Shown here piece by piece: positions 8,958 to 17,825 of a DNA stretch of 64,000 nucleotides. A program made the position numbers and the translations under genes. The stretch comes from Curtobacterium sp. MCBA15_008. Its GTDB lineage: Bacteria > Actinomycetota > Actinomycetes > Actinomycetales > Microbacteriaceae. Under the pieces are notes generated by a model. It did no database searches, was not told the origin of the DNA, and saw nothing but the letters and a program-made list of their open reading frames with translations. Location: positions 119,245 to 183,244 of the forward strand of contig NZ_MJGN01000045.1 of the NCBI RefSeq assembly GCF_001865065.1, written 5' to 3'. Numbering within the stretch: position 1 is the first letter of the stretch; the number at the start of each line of letters is the position of its first letter.

Positions 8958-9986
8958 ATGATGACTCGAGATAGTTCGCCGAACCGGCGGCAGATCACCG
9001 ATGTGGGAGCATCGCTTACCGGGAGCGGGACGCGCGCCCTGCAGCAAGTTGCTGCCGTTCCCGTGTGCGCCACCTGCGGCGCCCAGCCCGCGGAACGTCA
9101 AGGCGAGCATGTCTGGCCGCGGTGGCAGCTGAAACTCCGCGACGCTGCGGGGCCGCCCGCGGAACCCTGGAGAGCCAATGGGAGAGTCATCCGCGATCGT
9201 GATGGCAAGCCAGTTCATCCGAACCGCCGACAGCGTGTCCTCTTGCCGGTCTGCCGCGACTGTAACCAGACGATGAACCAACGGTTCGAGGAACCCGCAC
9301 GCGCCGCCATCATTCGCCTCATGACCTCGGAATGGTCAGGGGCCGCCAGCGCTGATGAATGGGTGGCCGTCGGGCGTTGGTTCGCAAAGACGCTCAGCCT
9401 CCTAGGTAATCCTGCCGCGAAGTACGACCACGACCTCATTCACGAGGAGGCTGCCCGCTTCGGATGGGGTCATCCCGACTACGGGTGGTTGCACGACGCC
9501 GCAGGGATCGCACCAGACGGGCTTTCCCTGTACGTTTTCCGGACGGAGAACTGTCGCCCTAGCCATCCGCAACACCGGATGCCGGTACCCGCACGCGTCG
9601 TGCAGGACGACGGACACGTCGAGGATTTCCACCTATTCATCCACGCCGAGAATGGGATTTGCGCAACCCTCTTGAACCATCCTGGATGGACCGTCGAACA
9701 CCCCCTGGTTGCACGCGGCGACGCGTGGGAACTCCTGCACGACCCGCCCGCCGACGGAGCAGACCTGTCGAGTTTGCCCGCCCTGCCCTGGACCGTCATC
9801 AAATGGATGGGCGGCGAAGCCGACCTGAAACCGGGCCGGCGTCTCGGTACCGGGTTGCCACCGCTCCAAGAAGCAGGCGGCCTGCTTCCGGACAGCGTCA
9901 GCACCTTGCACGTCAAGAAGCAACCCGACCACGGAGCTGAACACCGTGCCGCACGTCTCGACGCCGCGCGTAGTCAACGGCGTTGA
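8958..9986 (+). CDS. HNH-like (treble-clef) nuclease candidate
   Basis: 342 aa. It has a zinc-binding CxxC (C37, C40), then the GEHVWPRW segment with E50-H51, then a second CxxCN (C99, C102, N103), the order of a degenerate HNH/treble-clef endonuclease. The remaining 240 residues are unassigned and Trp-rich. The start is one of two adjacent ATG codons. It lies 12 bp after the preceding gene and is probably the last gene of the 6.5-10 kb operon. The spacing between Cys pairs (about 60 residues) is longer than in classical HNH domains, so nuclease activity is a hypothesis. Confidence 0.6.
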   Translation: MMTRDSSPNRRQITDVGASLTGSGTRALQQVAAVPVCATCGAQPAERQGEHVWPRWQLKLRDAAGPPAEPWRANGRVIRDRDGKPVHPNRRQRVLLPVCRDCNQTMNQRFEEPARAAIIRLMTSEWSGAASADEWVAVGRWFAKTLSLLGNPAAKYDHDLIHEEAARFGWGHPDYGWLHDAAGIAPDGLSLYVFRTENCRPSHPQHRMPVPARVVQDDGHVEDFHLFIHAENGICATLLNHPGWTVEHPLVARGDAWELLHDPPADGADLSSLPALPWTVIKWMGGEADLKPGRRLGTGLPPLQEAGGLLPDSVSTLHVKKQPDHGAEHRAARLDAARSQRR

Positions 9987-9994
9987 TGCGGTGC

Positions 9995-10022
9995 CTCGCT
10001 CGTTTAGCCACGGTTGAGCGAG
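9995..10022. terminator. Hairpin after the HNH-like gene
   Basis: CTCGCTC pairs with GAGCGAG around a 14-base loop, nine bases past the stop codon. No T-run follows, so termination is uncertain. Confidence 0.3.
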
Positions 10023-10226
10023 CGTCAGCTCGAAACGGGACTGCTGCGGCTGAGGCGTGCTCAATGCAAGTAGGAGCCGGGACGCGAATCCGCGTTTCCC
10101 GTTAGGCAATGCACGAGCAGCGGGTCGCGAGCGCGGTGTCGGCACGGCTCTTGTCCGGCGCCCGCAGGGCTGGGACGAGCCGCCGTTCAGTCGCGGAACG
10201 TCAGAGGCTGAGCGGAGAATGGCCGG

Positions 10227-11693
10227 GTGGCCTTCGCTTCGACACTCGACCTCCTTGATGAGTTCTTCCCACCCGGACGGGGCATCAACCCGCACACGAC
10301 GCCGGGCGCGCTTCTCTGGGAGTTCGGGGAAGCGGTACGGAACAACCCGACACCGCCAGCCCGTCACGGGGTGCTGGCCCCCGCCTACATCGGTGGTTGG
10401 CCCTCATCAAACTTTGGGCTCGTCAACGGTGATCTCCTCCTGTCGAGCCTGCTGTATAACGAGCAAGTCCTCATCCACGATCCGATCGCGGACTGGTTTT
10501 CCGACGACCAGTACTTCGTCGAGCACATGATGGCAAGCAGGCCAGGGCATCGGGACCTCGAACGGAACCGCCAGAACACGGCGGAAACGAGGCAATTCCT
10601 CTTCACCGCGGCTCAGACGCTAAGGGGCCTACGGCCGCTCATCGAGTCTGGAATCATCGGGCTCATTCCGACGAGCCATGTCATCCGGAACCGAAACAGA
10701 GAGATCGCGGATCTAGTCGCGCGGCTCGCGCAACTGGAATCGTTGCAGCATCCGCAGTACACGTCGCGCTTCGCACCGCACGAAATCCCGGTCGAGGACA
10801 ATCGACGCGGCATGTTCGTGTTCGCTGGCGACCCAGATCCGGGACAGCAGCTCGCTCAGGCTTTAAGTCGGGGACTCACCTACTTCGCACGCGAATACGT
10901 GCTCGCAGAAGAATACGGAGCGACATACACAGCAGCGTTTGATCACGAGCTGTACATCTGTCGTAATGGCACCTTCGCAACGCGGCCGCAGCGGCAGGTG
11001 ACCGAAGCGATCCTCCAGTCGCGGTTGCCGATCTTCCATGCACTCAACCCACGTCTCATCACCGACATCCATCAAGACGACGCCTTCGCTTCATTCCGCT
11101 CCGAGTTGCATGGCCTATACGAAAACGCCCCTGCAGGCGCAACACAAGCCGACCTCGCCGCCTACGTCGCCGACCAGGAGCAAGTTCGCCTTCAGCCAAC
11201 CCTCGATGCGGCAAAACGATCCGCTGAACGCGGGCTCCTTGACAAGATAGGGGTTGGACTCAGCCGAGGCGCGTTCGGCATCGTGAGCGGGATCGTGACC
11301 GACCTTGCCAGCGGCACAAACGGAATCGGCACGTTGGCGGGCGCCGTCGGGGCGGCGGCGACCGGATTCGTCGGCAGGCCCTCGCGGGGTTCAAGTCAGC
11401 CGGTGTGGTCCTCACTTGTACGTCATCACAAGTCGGTGAGTGATGAGTTCCGAGGGGTGCAAGTCGCGCAAGGGGGGTCCTCCGAGGGCTGGAACATCCC
11501 AACGACACCGTCGACGACTGTGACGGTCACTTCTGGCGCCCTCATCAGCGACTTCTTGCCGAAGTCCGGCACGGCCCAGTTGTCACCAAACGGGTACCAA
11601 GACGGCGTGTACGCGCCATGCTGGTGCGGCAGCGGACGGAAATACAAGTTCTGCTGCGAACGGGCAGACCGTAATTGGCGGCCCATCCAATGA
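10227..11693 (+). CDS. Large protein with C-terminal SEC-C zinc motif
   Basis: 488 aa from a GTG start. The final residues carry a canonical SEC-C motif, CWCGSGRKYKFCC (465-477), a zinc-binding tail often fused to proteins of varied function, including many in mobile regions. The first 450 residues are a soluble, mixed alpha/beta domain (aromatic-rich about 60-100; a Gly/Ala-rich stretch about 345-385, GIVSGIVTDLASG, may be membrane-interacting). No catalytic motif was recognised. It stands alone between short intergenic gaps, with composition like its neighbours. Confidence 0.7.
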   Translation: MAFASTLDLLDEFFPPGRGINPHTTPGALLWEFGEAVRNNPTPPARHGVLAPAYIGGWPSSNFGLVNGDLLLSSLLYNEQVLIHDPIADWFSDDQYFVEHMMASRPGHRDLERNRQNTAETRQFLFTAAQTLRGLRPLIESGIIGLIPTSHVIRNRNREIADLVARLAQLESLQHPQYTSRFAPHEIPVEDNRRGMFVFAGDPDPGQQLAQALSRGLTYFAREYVLAEEYGATYTAAFDHELYICRNGTFATRPQRQVTEAILQSRLPIFHALNPRLITDIHQDDAFASFRSELHGLYENAPAGATQADLAAYVADQEQVRLQPTLDAAKRSAERGLLDKIGVGLSRGAFGIVSGIVTDLASGTNGIGTLAGAVGAAATGFVGRPSRGSSQPVWSSLVRHHKSVSDEFRGVQVAQGGSSEGWNIPTTPSTTVTVTSGALISDFLPKSGTAQLSPNGYQDGVYAPCWCGSGRKYKFCCERADRNWRPIQ

Positions 11694-11977
11694 GCTCAGT
11701 GCGGCCTCGGCCAGCCGCTACGCGCGACGACAACTGAGAGCACGGCCATGGAATTTCGAGTCTGCAGGTTCAAACGTCTTCCGGGGTGCTGCGCCTGCGG
11801 GGTCCCCGGGGGCGGCGATGTTGTTGAAGGGAGCCCACGGAGCGTATCGGCGTGGTCATCGAAGAGGTGAAACGTGGCGGCGTGTCCGGGCCGAGTCATC
11901 ACGCAGTGTCCACCTTCGCCGGATCATCTCGCTAGCCTGATCGTTGCGGCGGAACATCGTCGGTAACGGAGGTCGTT

Positions 11978-12724
11978 ATGCCTGTGCCTACGTCAGCGTT
12001 TGGCGTCGTCGTCCTCGTCGTGATGCTCGTGCCAGGGTTGGTGTACGGGTTGGTTCGCCGCGGCCTGCGGGGTTTTCAGTATGACGATCTGACAGTTGAT
12101 GCCCGCATCGCACAGGCGCTTGTAATAAGCGTGGCGCTGGACGCTGTCTACGTTGTCGCCGGCGGCGCGTGGTTTGCGTCGCTGGTCACCTTCTCGGGTT
12201 CCGAGGTGGCGATCCAAGCTCCGGTTCCGTTGAGCCTTGCGGTTCTCGTTGGTGCCGTTGGTGTGCCAGCTTTGTTAGCCGCACTGCGCCACAGCCCATA
12301 CCGGTTCCGGCGCAATGAGACCGCCCGCGAAGGAGCGTCGGTCCGAACCTCGACGGAACCGTCACGTCTGAGGCAGATTGCACGGCGGATGCCGCTGCAG
12401 CTCCGGCGAACGGTGTACTACGACTCGGTACCAACGGCGTGGGATTGGGCAGCGACGAACCCTTCGCAGCGGCTCGTCCGGGTGCGGCTCGCGGATGGGC
12501 GCTTCGTCGGCGGGTTTTTCGGCCCAGGGTCCTACGTTAGTACCTACCCGGAACCTCGAGACCTTTACCTCAGCCACCAATACCAGATGAATGACGATGG
12601 TTCCTTCGCTGGACCGATACCCGGAACGGCAGGATTGTGGTTGCGGGTCATTGACGACTATATAGTCGAGTTCCTGGAACCGCCCTACACAGCAACCGAA
12701 CTGCAGGAGACACAGGATGGCTGA
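11978..12724 (+). CDS. DUF6338-like membrane protein
   Basis: 248 aa. An N-terminal membrane span at about 7-25 and two more at about 45-70 and 78-102 are followed by a cytoplasmic C-terminal domain. That domain has the family pattern PTAWDWA, then VRVRLADGRFVGGFFG, SYVSTYPEPRDLYL and a closing IVEFL. The domain looks like a small beta barrel behind membrane helices. The biological role of the family is unknown. ATG with GGAGGT seven to eight bases upstream. It overlaps the following small gene by eight bases. Confidence 0.75.
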   Translation: MPVPTSAFGVVVLVVMLVPGLVYGLVRRGLRGFQYDDLTVDARIAQALVISVALDAVYVVAGGAWFASLVTFSGSEVAIQAPVPLSLAVLVGAVGVPALLAALRHSPYRFRRNETAREGASVRTSTEPSRLRQIARRMPLQLRRTVYYDSVPTAWDWAATNPSQRLVRVRLADGRFVGGFFGPGSYVSTYPEPRDLYLSHQYQMNDDGSFAGPIPGTAGLWLRVIDDYIVEFLEPPYTATELQETQDG

Positions 12725-12923
12725 CACCGACCGCTCTAACTCACTCACCCACGGCGCTGGTGCAACAGGACACTTCGGCGCGCGGACGGGGCGAGTGTCC
12801 GAGGGGGCACGAGGAGCGACTGCGCCGCAGGCTCGCGTTGTCCTTCCGACCGGCTCGACCCCGCCGTCGGGAATCTCTCCGAAGCCGGCGACGCTGCCGA
12901 CGAACACTGCTCAGAAGGAGTAG
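12717..12923 (+). CDS. Small Gly/Ala/Pro-rich partner of DUF6338
   Basis: 68 aa, low-complexity and probably disordered (rich in G, A, T, P). It starts within the last codons of the DUF6338 gene, with GGAGACACAGG just upstream, so it is translationally coupled. A short protein tightly linked to DUF6338 suggests a two-component unit. It has no recognisable domain or signal peptide. Confidence 0.5.
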   Translation: MADTDRSNSLTHGAGATGHFGARTGRVSEGARGATAPQARVVLPTGSTPPSGISPKPATLPTNTAQKE

Positions 12924-12933
12924 CCAAGGGAGG

Positions 12934-12960
12934 GTCTGTTCATGCTGATGATGAACAGAC
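12934..12960. terminator. Hairpin downstream of the DUF6338 pair
   Basis: GTCTGTTCAT pairs perfectly with ATGAACAGAC around a 7-base loop, 10 bp past the small gene's stop. It lacks a T-run and may act as a terminator or RNA-stability element. Confidence 0.45.
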
Positions 12961-13310
12961 GCTGTTGGACCGTGGGATCGTCGTGTGAGCCCGGTCGTGC
13001 CCACGATGCTGCAGCACGGGTCCCCTCCATCTCGCGACGAGCTCGCAAGCGTCGCCAGAAGTGGGAAGACAGTGAGCGGTGGACACCGTCGGGGTGCCAG
13101 CAGCGCCTCGTTGCCGCCACGAACGGAGGCCTCGGAGAGGCTTCCCTTCCCCTGCTGAGAGCTCGGATCGCCTCGATCTCGACCCAGGAAGTGCTCTCGC
13201 TTCGCGGCTCAGGGATGAATCGCGTCGATTTCGGGTGTCCCAAAGCTGCTCCAGCGGGAGCTCAACCCTCTTCTGACCAGGGCAAACCTACGCCAGGGGA
13301 AAATCTGGAA

Positions 13311-13430
13311 CCCCGCAGGGGAACACCAGGTTCGCAAGCGCCGCAGAAGGGCGGAAACTCAGGCTCCGACGAGATACGCAATCGACCCGCCACAGAAAAC
13401 CCCCGTTCAGACGGGGGTTTTCTTGTTTTA
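13311..13430 (+). repeat. Left copy of a ~120-bp imperfect direct repeat
   Basis: It aligns with 47351-47470 at a near-constant offset of 34,040 bases. Shared blocks are GGGGAAC-CCAGGTTC-AAGC at the left and CCCGCCACAGAAA plus a CCCCCGTTCA hairpin at the right. The right 40 bases are almost identical. It may be an attachment-site scar, or two copies of a mobile terminator-bearing segment. Confidence 0.55.
13396..13421 (+). terminator. Rho-independent terminator
   Basis: A perfect 11-bp stem (AAAACCCCCGT with ACGGGGGTTTT) and 4-base loop are followed by TCTTGTTTT. It lies at the end of the left direct repeat and is nearly identical to the terminator at 47436-47461. Confidence 0.85.
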
Positions 13431-13720
13431 AGAAGCGTCCTAAGTGCATCCCTGGTGCACTCTCCTGAGCGCACGACTCCTCACTGTGGCTGCCTCCTCC
13501 TGAGCAGCGTGGTCAGCCAGAGCGCGTCCGGCCCGGTGTCCCAAGCGCGCTCGCCCGTTCTCGAGAGCGCGCAGCGAAGCGCAAGCCTTCACGTCCGTCC
13601 CCGCGAACGGGCCTCGCCACTGCGATGCGCCGCTGAATCTCCAGATGAGTGCATAGATGTGCGGTAGAGCTCCGACGGGGACCCTAACCACAGATGCACA
13701 GTCAGCCGCGACCGTGGCGC

Positions 13721-13734
13721 TGGGGTATACCCCA
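13721..13734. promoter_or_regulatory. Perfect 14-bp palindrome, operator-like
   Basis: TGGGGTATACCCCA is fully self-complementary. GGGGTATACCCC-type palindromes resemble operators of metal-sensing repressors. No start codon follows on either strand within 100 bases (a leftward MFS gene ends at 13845), so it is orphaned. Confidence 0.4.
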
Positions 13735-13844
13735 ACGAGACACCGTCCTGCCGGGATGCGACGATCGCGGCCGCAGATGCCCGGGACATCACGCCCCGAA
13801 CTTGTGACGGCCGGTGCGCTCGAAGACCGACGCAGTTGGTGAAC

Positions 13845-15080
13845 CTAGCGGGCGCTGTGGTGGCCGTATCGGAAGAGCCGCGGCAGCTGCAGCGCGGCGC
13901 CGGCGAGCCCTGCGATGACGACGAGGATGCCGTACCCGTTGACGGTGGGCAGCAGCCCGAACGCGTCGATGAGGAGCCCGGCGATGATCGCGGGGATACC
14001 GAACGCGAGGTAGTTGACGACGTAGAGGCCGGAGAACAGTTCACCGCGTTCGTGGGCTTTCGCGAGCGGGGCGAGGATGCCGACGCCGCCGAGGTACCCC
14101 ATGCCGAACCCCGCGCCGGCGAGGAGGGTTCCGATGGCGATGACGACGAATGAGTGGGTGTTCATCCCGAGAAGGACGACAGGCATGCCGACTGCGATGA
14201 GAACCGAGCCGTAGGCCGCGTTGACGCGAGCCGGAAAGTTCCGTGCGAAGAACGACGCGAGTGCTCCGAAGCCGGAGACACCGGCGATGTAGAACCCTTC
14301 GACGGCGCCGCTTGTGACCCCGAGGACCTCGCGGAGCACTTCGGCGACGACGGCGAGGTAGAACCCGCCGACGATCCACACCGCGGCGGAGACGGGAATC
14401 TCGCGGATGAACTCGGCGCGGGCTGCGACCGGTATCGCCACGCGGGGGACGAGGCTTCGTCCTGCTCCGGGTCGGGGTGTCACGGATTCGGGGCTGAGGG
14501 CGACGGCGCCGAGGCCGACGAGGAAGAGGATGTCGAAGACGATGAAGACGACGACGATGGGGTGTCCGCCTTCGGTGGCGAGGCCGGCGGCGATGGCGCC
14601 GACGGCGAGACCGGATAGCGGAGCGACACTGCTCAGGAGTGGTGCGAGCGTCTTCCGGTGCGGGGGTGCGAAGTCGGTGATCGCGGCAGACAGAGCGCCG
14701 GTGGCTGCGCCGGTGGCGATGCCTTGCACGATGCGGGCGAGGATGACGATGCCGACGTTCCCGGCGGTGAGGAACAGCGTCATCGCGACGCATTCGAGGA
14801 GCAGCGCTCCGAGGAGCACAGGGCGTCGTCCGATGTGGTCGGAGAGCCGTCCGAAGGACAGCAGCGCTCCGAGCAACGCGATGGCGTAGATGGCGAACGC
14901 GAGGGTCAGCATCCAGACGGGGAAGTCCCATTCGGCGCGGTACACCAGGAACAGCGGTGATGGGGCTGCTGCGGCTGCGAAGAATGCCCAGAGGATGCCG
15001 GCCATCACCCAGACCGCGGCGGTGCGAGGGAGCCGTACTTGCTTCGCCCTGATCGGAGCGGTTTCGGTGTGTGTCGCCAT
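13845..15080 (-). CDS. MFS transporter (drug/sugar efflux type)
   Basis: 411 aa with 12 predicted membrane spans. The MFS signature loop between spans 2 and 3, GRLSDHIGRRPVLLG, is at about 78-92, and the span-5 region has RIVQGIATGAATGAL. The start ATG has AAGGATTGG upstream. It faces the same way as a second MFS gene 62 bp upstream, and both are divergent from a LysR regulator, so the pair is probably one LysR-controlled export unit. The substrate cannot be read from the sequence. Confidence 0.9.
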   Translation of the reverse strand: MATHTETAPIRAKQVRLPRTAAVWVMAGILWAFFAAAAAPSPLFLVYRAEWDFPVWMLTLAFAIYAIALLGALLSFGRLSDHIGRRPVLLGALLLECVAMTLFLTAGNVGIVILARIVQGIATGAATGALSAAITDFAPPHRKTLAPLLSSVAPLSGLAVGAIAAGLATEGGHPIVVVFIVFDILFLVGLGAVALSPESVTPRPGAGRSLVPRVAIPVAARAEFIREIPVSAAVWIVGGFYLAVVAEVLREVLGVTSGAVEGFYIAGVSGFGALASFFARNFPARVNAAYGSVLIAVGMPVVLLGMNTHSFVVIAIGTLLAGAGFGMGYLGGVGILAPLAKAHERGELFSGLYVVNYLAFGIPAIIAGLLIDAFGLLPTVNGYGILVVIAGLAGAALQLPRLFRYGHHSAR

Positions 15081-15141
15081 GGTCCAATCCTTCGAAAGTG
15101 GCGCCGGTGCCGAACAGCGTCGAATTACTCGGCAGCGGACT

Positions 15142-16329
15142 TCAGCGGCTGGTTCGACGTTCCCAGAGGACCGCGAAGAGCACCGATGAGGCCGCGACGA
15201 CGACGCCGGCGACAGCTGCTTGCAGGAACACGGAGCCGTACCCGGCCGCGGTTTCGGTGGCGGTGGCGCCGGTAGCGAGGGAACTACCGACGAACACGGC
15301 GGAGACGAACAGCGACACGGTCGTCGCTCGCGACGCTGGGGTGAGCTCGGTCGCGAGCCCCTGCAGGGTGGAGTGAAGGAACGAGTTCGACAGTCCGACC
15401 AGGACCGCGGCGACCGTCAGCGCGACGAGCGTTTGCGACCCGGCCGCCAGCGCGTAGGCGACGATGAGGGTGATGCTCCCGACGGCGATCGGGATCCACC
15501 GCGCCCACCGATGCGCGACACGTTTCGATGTGGCAGCGCCGACGATGACGCCGACACCGTAGGCGGAGCCGAGCAGCCCCGCGAGTTGCACGCTGACGCC
15601 GTCCCGTTCGAGTGCGGGCACGATGTAGGTGAGGATGCCGAGCAGCACCGCCCCCTCGAGAACGCCGACGACGTACAGGGCAACCGGCCACCGTCCGAAG
15701 CTGTCCCGAAGCCGCCGTTCGACGGTGCCGCGTGCCGCGTCTCGGACGCTCCGGGCGAGGAAGAACAGCACGAGCGCGGCGACACCTGCGACAGTGAAGA
15801 TCGCCCGCGAGCCGACCGCGACACCGATGATGCCGGCGAGGAGCGTTGCTGCCGTGGTGCCGAGCGCCGTGAACGTCTGCAGGTCGGAGATCTGCCGGCT
15901 GCGAGCCGGACCGGTGAACACGTCGCCGACGATGGTGAGGACAGTGGGGAACAACGCGCCGACGAACAGCCCGGTGGTGGCACGCGCGATGAGCAGCCAG
16001 AAGAACGTCGGAGCGATGACGCTGACGACGCTGCCGGCGACCATCCCGCCGAGGGCGACCAGCAAGACGCGGCGGCGCCCGATCCTGTCGCTGAGTGCGC
16101 CCCAGAACGGCTGCCCGACGGCGTAGAAGAGGGCATACACGGTGACCAGCTGCACCGCTGCACCCAATCCGACGTGCAGGTCACGACTGGCGAGCAGGAG
16201 CAGCGGCGCGGTGGCGAACCGGTCGTAGAAGGACAGGAACCCGACGATGCGCAGCACGCCGGCGTGCCCGTTCTGCTCGCCGGCAGTGGATGTGCGTCGT
16301 CGCGTGTGGGGAACGGCTTGCGATGTCAT
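15142..16329 (-). CDS. MFS transporter
   Basis: 395 aa with about 12 spans. The signature loop GALSDRIGRRRVLL follows span 2, and span 4 reads LLIARATTGLFVGALFP, typical of DHA1-like exporters (CynX/AraJ-like). The N-terminal 25 residues are hydrophilic. It lies directly upstream of the other MFS gene and divergent from the LysR gene. A GGAGACACTC site precedes the ATG. Tandem MFS genes under one LysR regulator suggest export of related compounds. Confidence 0.9.
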   Translation of the reverse strand: MTSQAVPHTRRRTSTAGEQNGHAGVLRIVGFLSFYDRFATAPLLLLASRDLHVGLGAAVQLVTVYALFYAVGQPFWGALSDRIGRRRVLLVALGGMVAGSVVSVIAPTFFWLLIARATTGLFVGALFPTVLTIVGDVFTGPARSRQISDLQTFTALGTTAATLLAGIIGVAVGSRAIFTVAGVAALVLFFLARSVRDAARGTVERRLRDSFGRWPVALYVVGVLEGAVLLGILTYIVPALERDGVSVQLAGLLGSAYGVGVIVGAATSKRVAHRWARWIPIAVGSITLIVAYALAAGSQTLVALTVAAVLVGLSNSFLHSTLQGLATELTPASRATTVSLFVSAVFVGSSLATGATATETAAGYGSVFLQAAVAGVVVAASSVLFAVLWERRTSR

Positions 16330-16367
16330 GAGTGTCTCCTCGTCGGTCAGGTCAAGGTTGCCGCCGA

Positions 16368-16412
16368 CAGCGATATAGGTGAAGGCCGTTTCGTCTTCTG
16401 CCTGATATAGGC
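16368..16412. promoter_or_regulatory. Divergent MFS/LysR control region with direct repeats
   Basis: Two GATATAGG repeats, about 39 bases apart, lie in the 90-bp gap between the divergent MFS and LysR genes, the usual place for LysR binding. Half-site spacing and the effector are unknown. Confidence 0.4.
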
Positions 16413-16419
16413 GTCGCTT

Positions 16420-17310
16420 ATGCTCGATGTTGTGGAGATGCGGGCGTTGGAGTGTTTCGTGGCGGTGGCCGACGAGGGGTCGTTCAGCCGCGCCGCCGTC
16501 CGGATGGGAGTGAGCCAGCCGTCAGTAAGTCAGCAGGTTCGGGCTCTGGAAAGGCAGGTGGCTGGTCCGCTGTTCGAGCGCGGCAGTCGTGGGGTGACGC
16601 TCACCGCAACCGGGGACGCTTTGCTGCCGACCGCACGGAAGGCTCTGGCGGCGATGAACGAGTTCGAGATGGCAGCGTCGGAACGGAGCGGCCAGCTCAG
16701 CGGGCGGATCAACCTCGGCGTCATAGACGGCTTGGAGGAGACGGTTCTGCCGGCCGCGCTGACGACGCTTCGCCGCCGCCACCCACTGTTGGAACTGCGC
16801 ATGATCGACGGGACGAGCGGGAAACTGCTGGACCAGTTGGTGGCCGGTGAACTGGATGCGGTCGTCGTTGCGGAACCGCCGCGGGCGCTGCCGGACTTCT
16901 TCGGCACCCATCTGTTCCTCGAGGAGGAGCTTGTCATCGTCGACTACACGACGCCGACCGCTGGCAGCGTCGAGCCGGTCCGCCTGCGTGACGTGGCGGA
17001 GCGGATCACAGTGTCGTATCCGCCAGAGAGCGGCGTCCGAACCCTGATCGACGACGCTGCACGCCGGGAACGCGCTGACCTGCGGTTCCCGTATACGACA
17101 AGCGACCCGGCGCTGCATATCGCGTTGGCGAAAGCTGGTCTCGGGGCGGCGTTGACGGTCGGTTCCGCGGAGACACTCGCTGCGGTTCCGCCGCAGTATC
17201 GGTCGCCGTTGATGCCACCGATCTTGCTGCGGAAGGTGCTGGTGTGGATGCAGCAGCCGCGACCTGGTCGTGCGGTGGAAGAGCTGATCGCGGCAGTCCG
17301 CGGCGACTAG
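16420..17310 (+). CDS. LysR-family transcriptional regulator
   Basis: 296 aa. The N-terminal winged HTH (about 6-65) has FVAVADEGSFSRAA followed by VSQPSVSQQVRALE and LFERGSRGVTLTATG. The periplasmic-binding-type effector domain spans about 95-290. An internal ATG at 16438 is an alternative start that would place the HTH closer to the N-terminus, as is normal for the family. Divergent to the two MFS genes, which are its probable targets. The effector is unknown. Confidence 0.9.
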   Translation: MLDVVEMRALECFVAVADEGSFSRAAVRMGVSQPSVSQQVRALERQVAGPLFERGSRGVTLTATGDALLPTARKALAAMNEFEMAASERSGQLSGRINLGVIDGLEETVLPAALTTLRRRHPLLELRMIDGTSGKLLDQLVAGELDAVVVAEPPRALPDFFGTHLFLEEELVIVDYTTPTAGSVEPVRLRDVAERITVSYPPESGVRTLIDDAARRERADLRFPYTTSDPALHIALAKAGLGAALTVGSAETLAAVPPQYRSPLMPPILLRKVLVWMQQPRPGRAVEELIAAVRGD

Positions 17311-17507
17311 CTGAGCTCGGTTGAGACCGAGGGGTAGCCGTTTGACGCGGTGAAAAAGTCCGCGTAGGTCGGCTCCGCGGGAAGCATGCGGACCTCGGCG
17401 AGGATGGACAGGTCTCGCGGGGAACGAAGCCCGTGCTTCCACCACTGCTCGTCCTGCGCGTGCAGCCGGCGGGCAAGCCGACGGTTCAGCGCGTCGCTGC
17501 TGATCAC
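17307..17507 (-). CDS. Small soluble protein, second gene of a two-gene unit
   Basis: 66 aa from a GTG start overlapping the upstream gene's stop (GTGA), hence coupled to the small membrane protein. Composition is natural and helical (DALNRRLARRLHAQDEQWW), with several Trp and Arg residues and an acidic/aromatic C-terminus. No family was recognised. Its last four bases overlap the convergent LysR stop. Confidence 0.6.
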   Translation of the reverse strand: MISSDALNRRLARRLHAQDEQWWKHGLRSPRDLSILAEVRMLPAEPTYADFFTASNGYPSVSTELS

Positions 17508-17710
17508 TGCGCCTGCCCGGCCGTCATCGGTACGTGCTGCTCATCGCCGGTGGGCGAGAACACGAGGACCAGGCGCGGCTCCGAGGCGTCCAGTGTGCTG
17601 CGACGGTTGCGACGGCTCGCAACGACCAGGCACACGATTGCGGTCACTGCCATGAGGAGGATGACGGCGAGGAGGATCCCCGTCACGCCGATGGATGCGG
17701 TGGTGAACAT
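17504..17710 (-). CDS. Small single-span membrane protein
   Basis: 68 aa. One strong membrane span (about 5-31, GILLAVILLMAVTAIVCLVV) is followed by a basic stop-transfer (RRNRR) and a cytoplasmic tail. A near-consensus AAGGAG lies six bases upstream of the ATG. It is the first gene of a two-gene operon with the 66-aa protein, which may dock on it. Function unknown. Confidence 0.65.
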   Translation of the reverse strand: MFTTASIGVTGILLAVILLMAVTAIVCLVVASRRNRRSTLDASEPRLVLVFSPTGDEQHVPMTAGQAQ

Positions 17711-17825
17711 GCTTGCTCCTTCGAATTGTCGGATGGTGTGCAGTAAGCATCGAAGGCGCCCGGCCCTGCGTCTTCCGTCGAATGTTGGGGCTTACATCGA
17801 CTCCCGTCGGGGCTCACCGAATCGG

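Larger units (their letters stand above)
12924..13844. other. Gene-free region with hairpins, repeat and palindrome
   Basis: 920 bp between the rightward DUF6338 pair and the leftward MFS gene. It contains a 10-bp inverted repeat at 12934-12960, a segment of about 120 bp that resembles 47351-47470 and ends in a strong terminator, and a perfect 14-bp palindrome at 13721. No convincing coding frame was found, so this looks like a junction between two accessory blocks. Confidence 0.5.

Noticed and set aside
13311-13430. Possible tmRNA or tRNA 3' end as the source of the direct repeats
   Set aside because: GGTTC-like bases are present, but no acceptor stem or CCA-adjacent pairing fits; only the repeat itself is supported.
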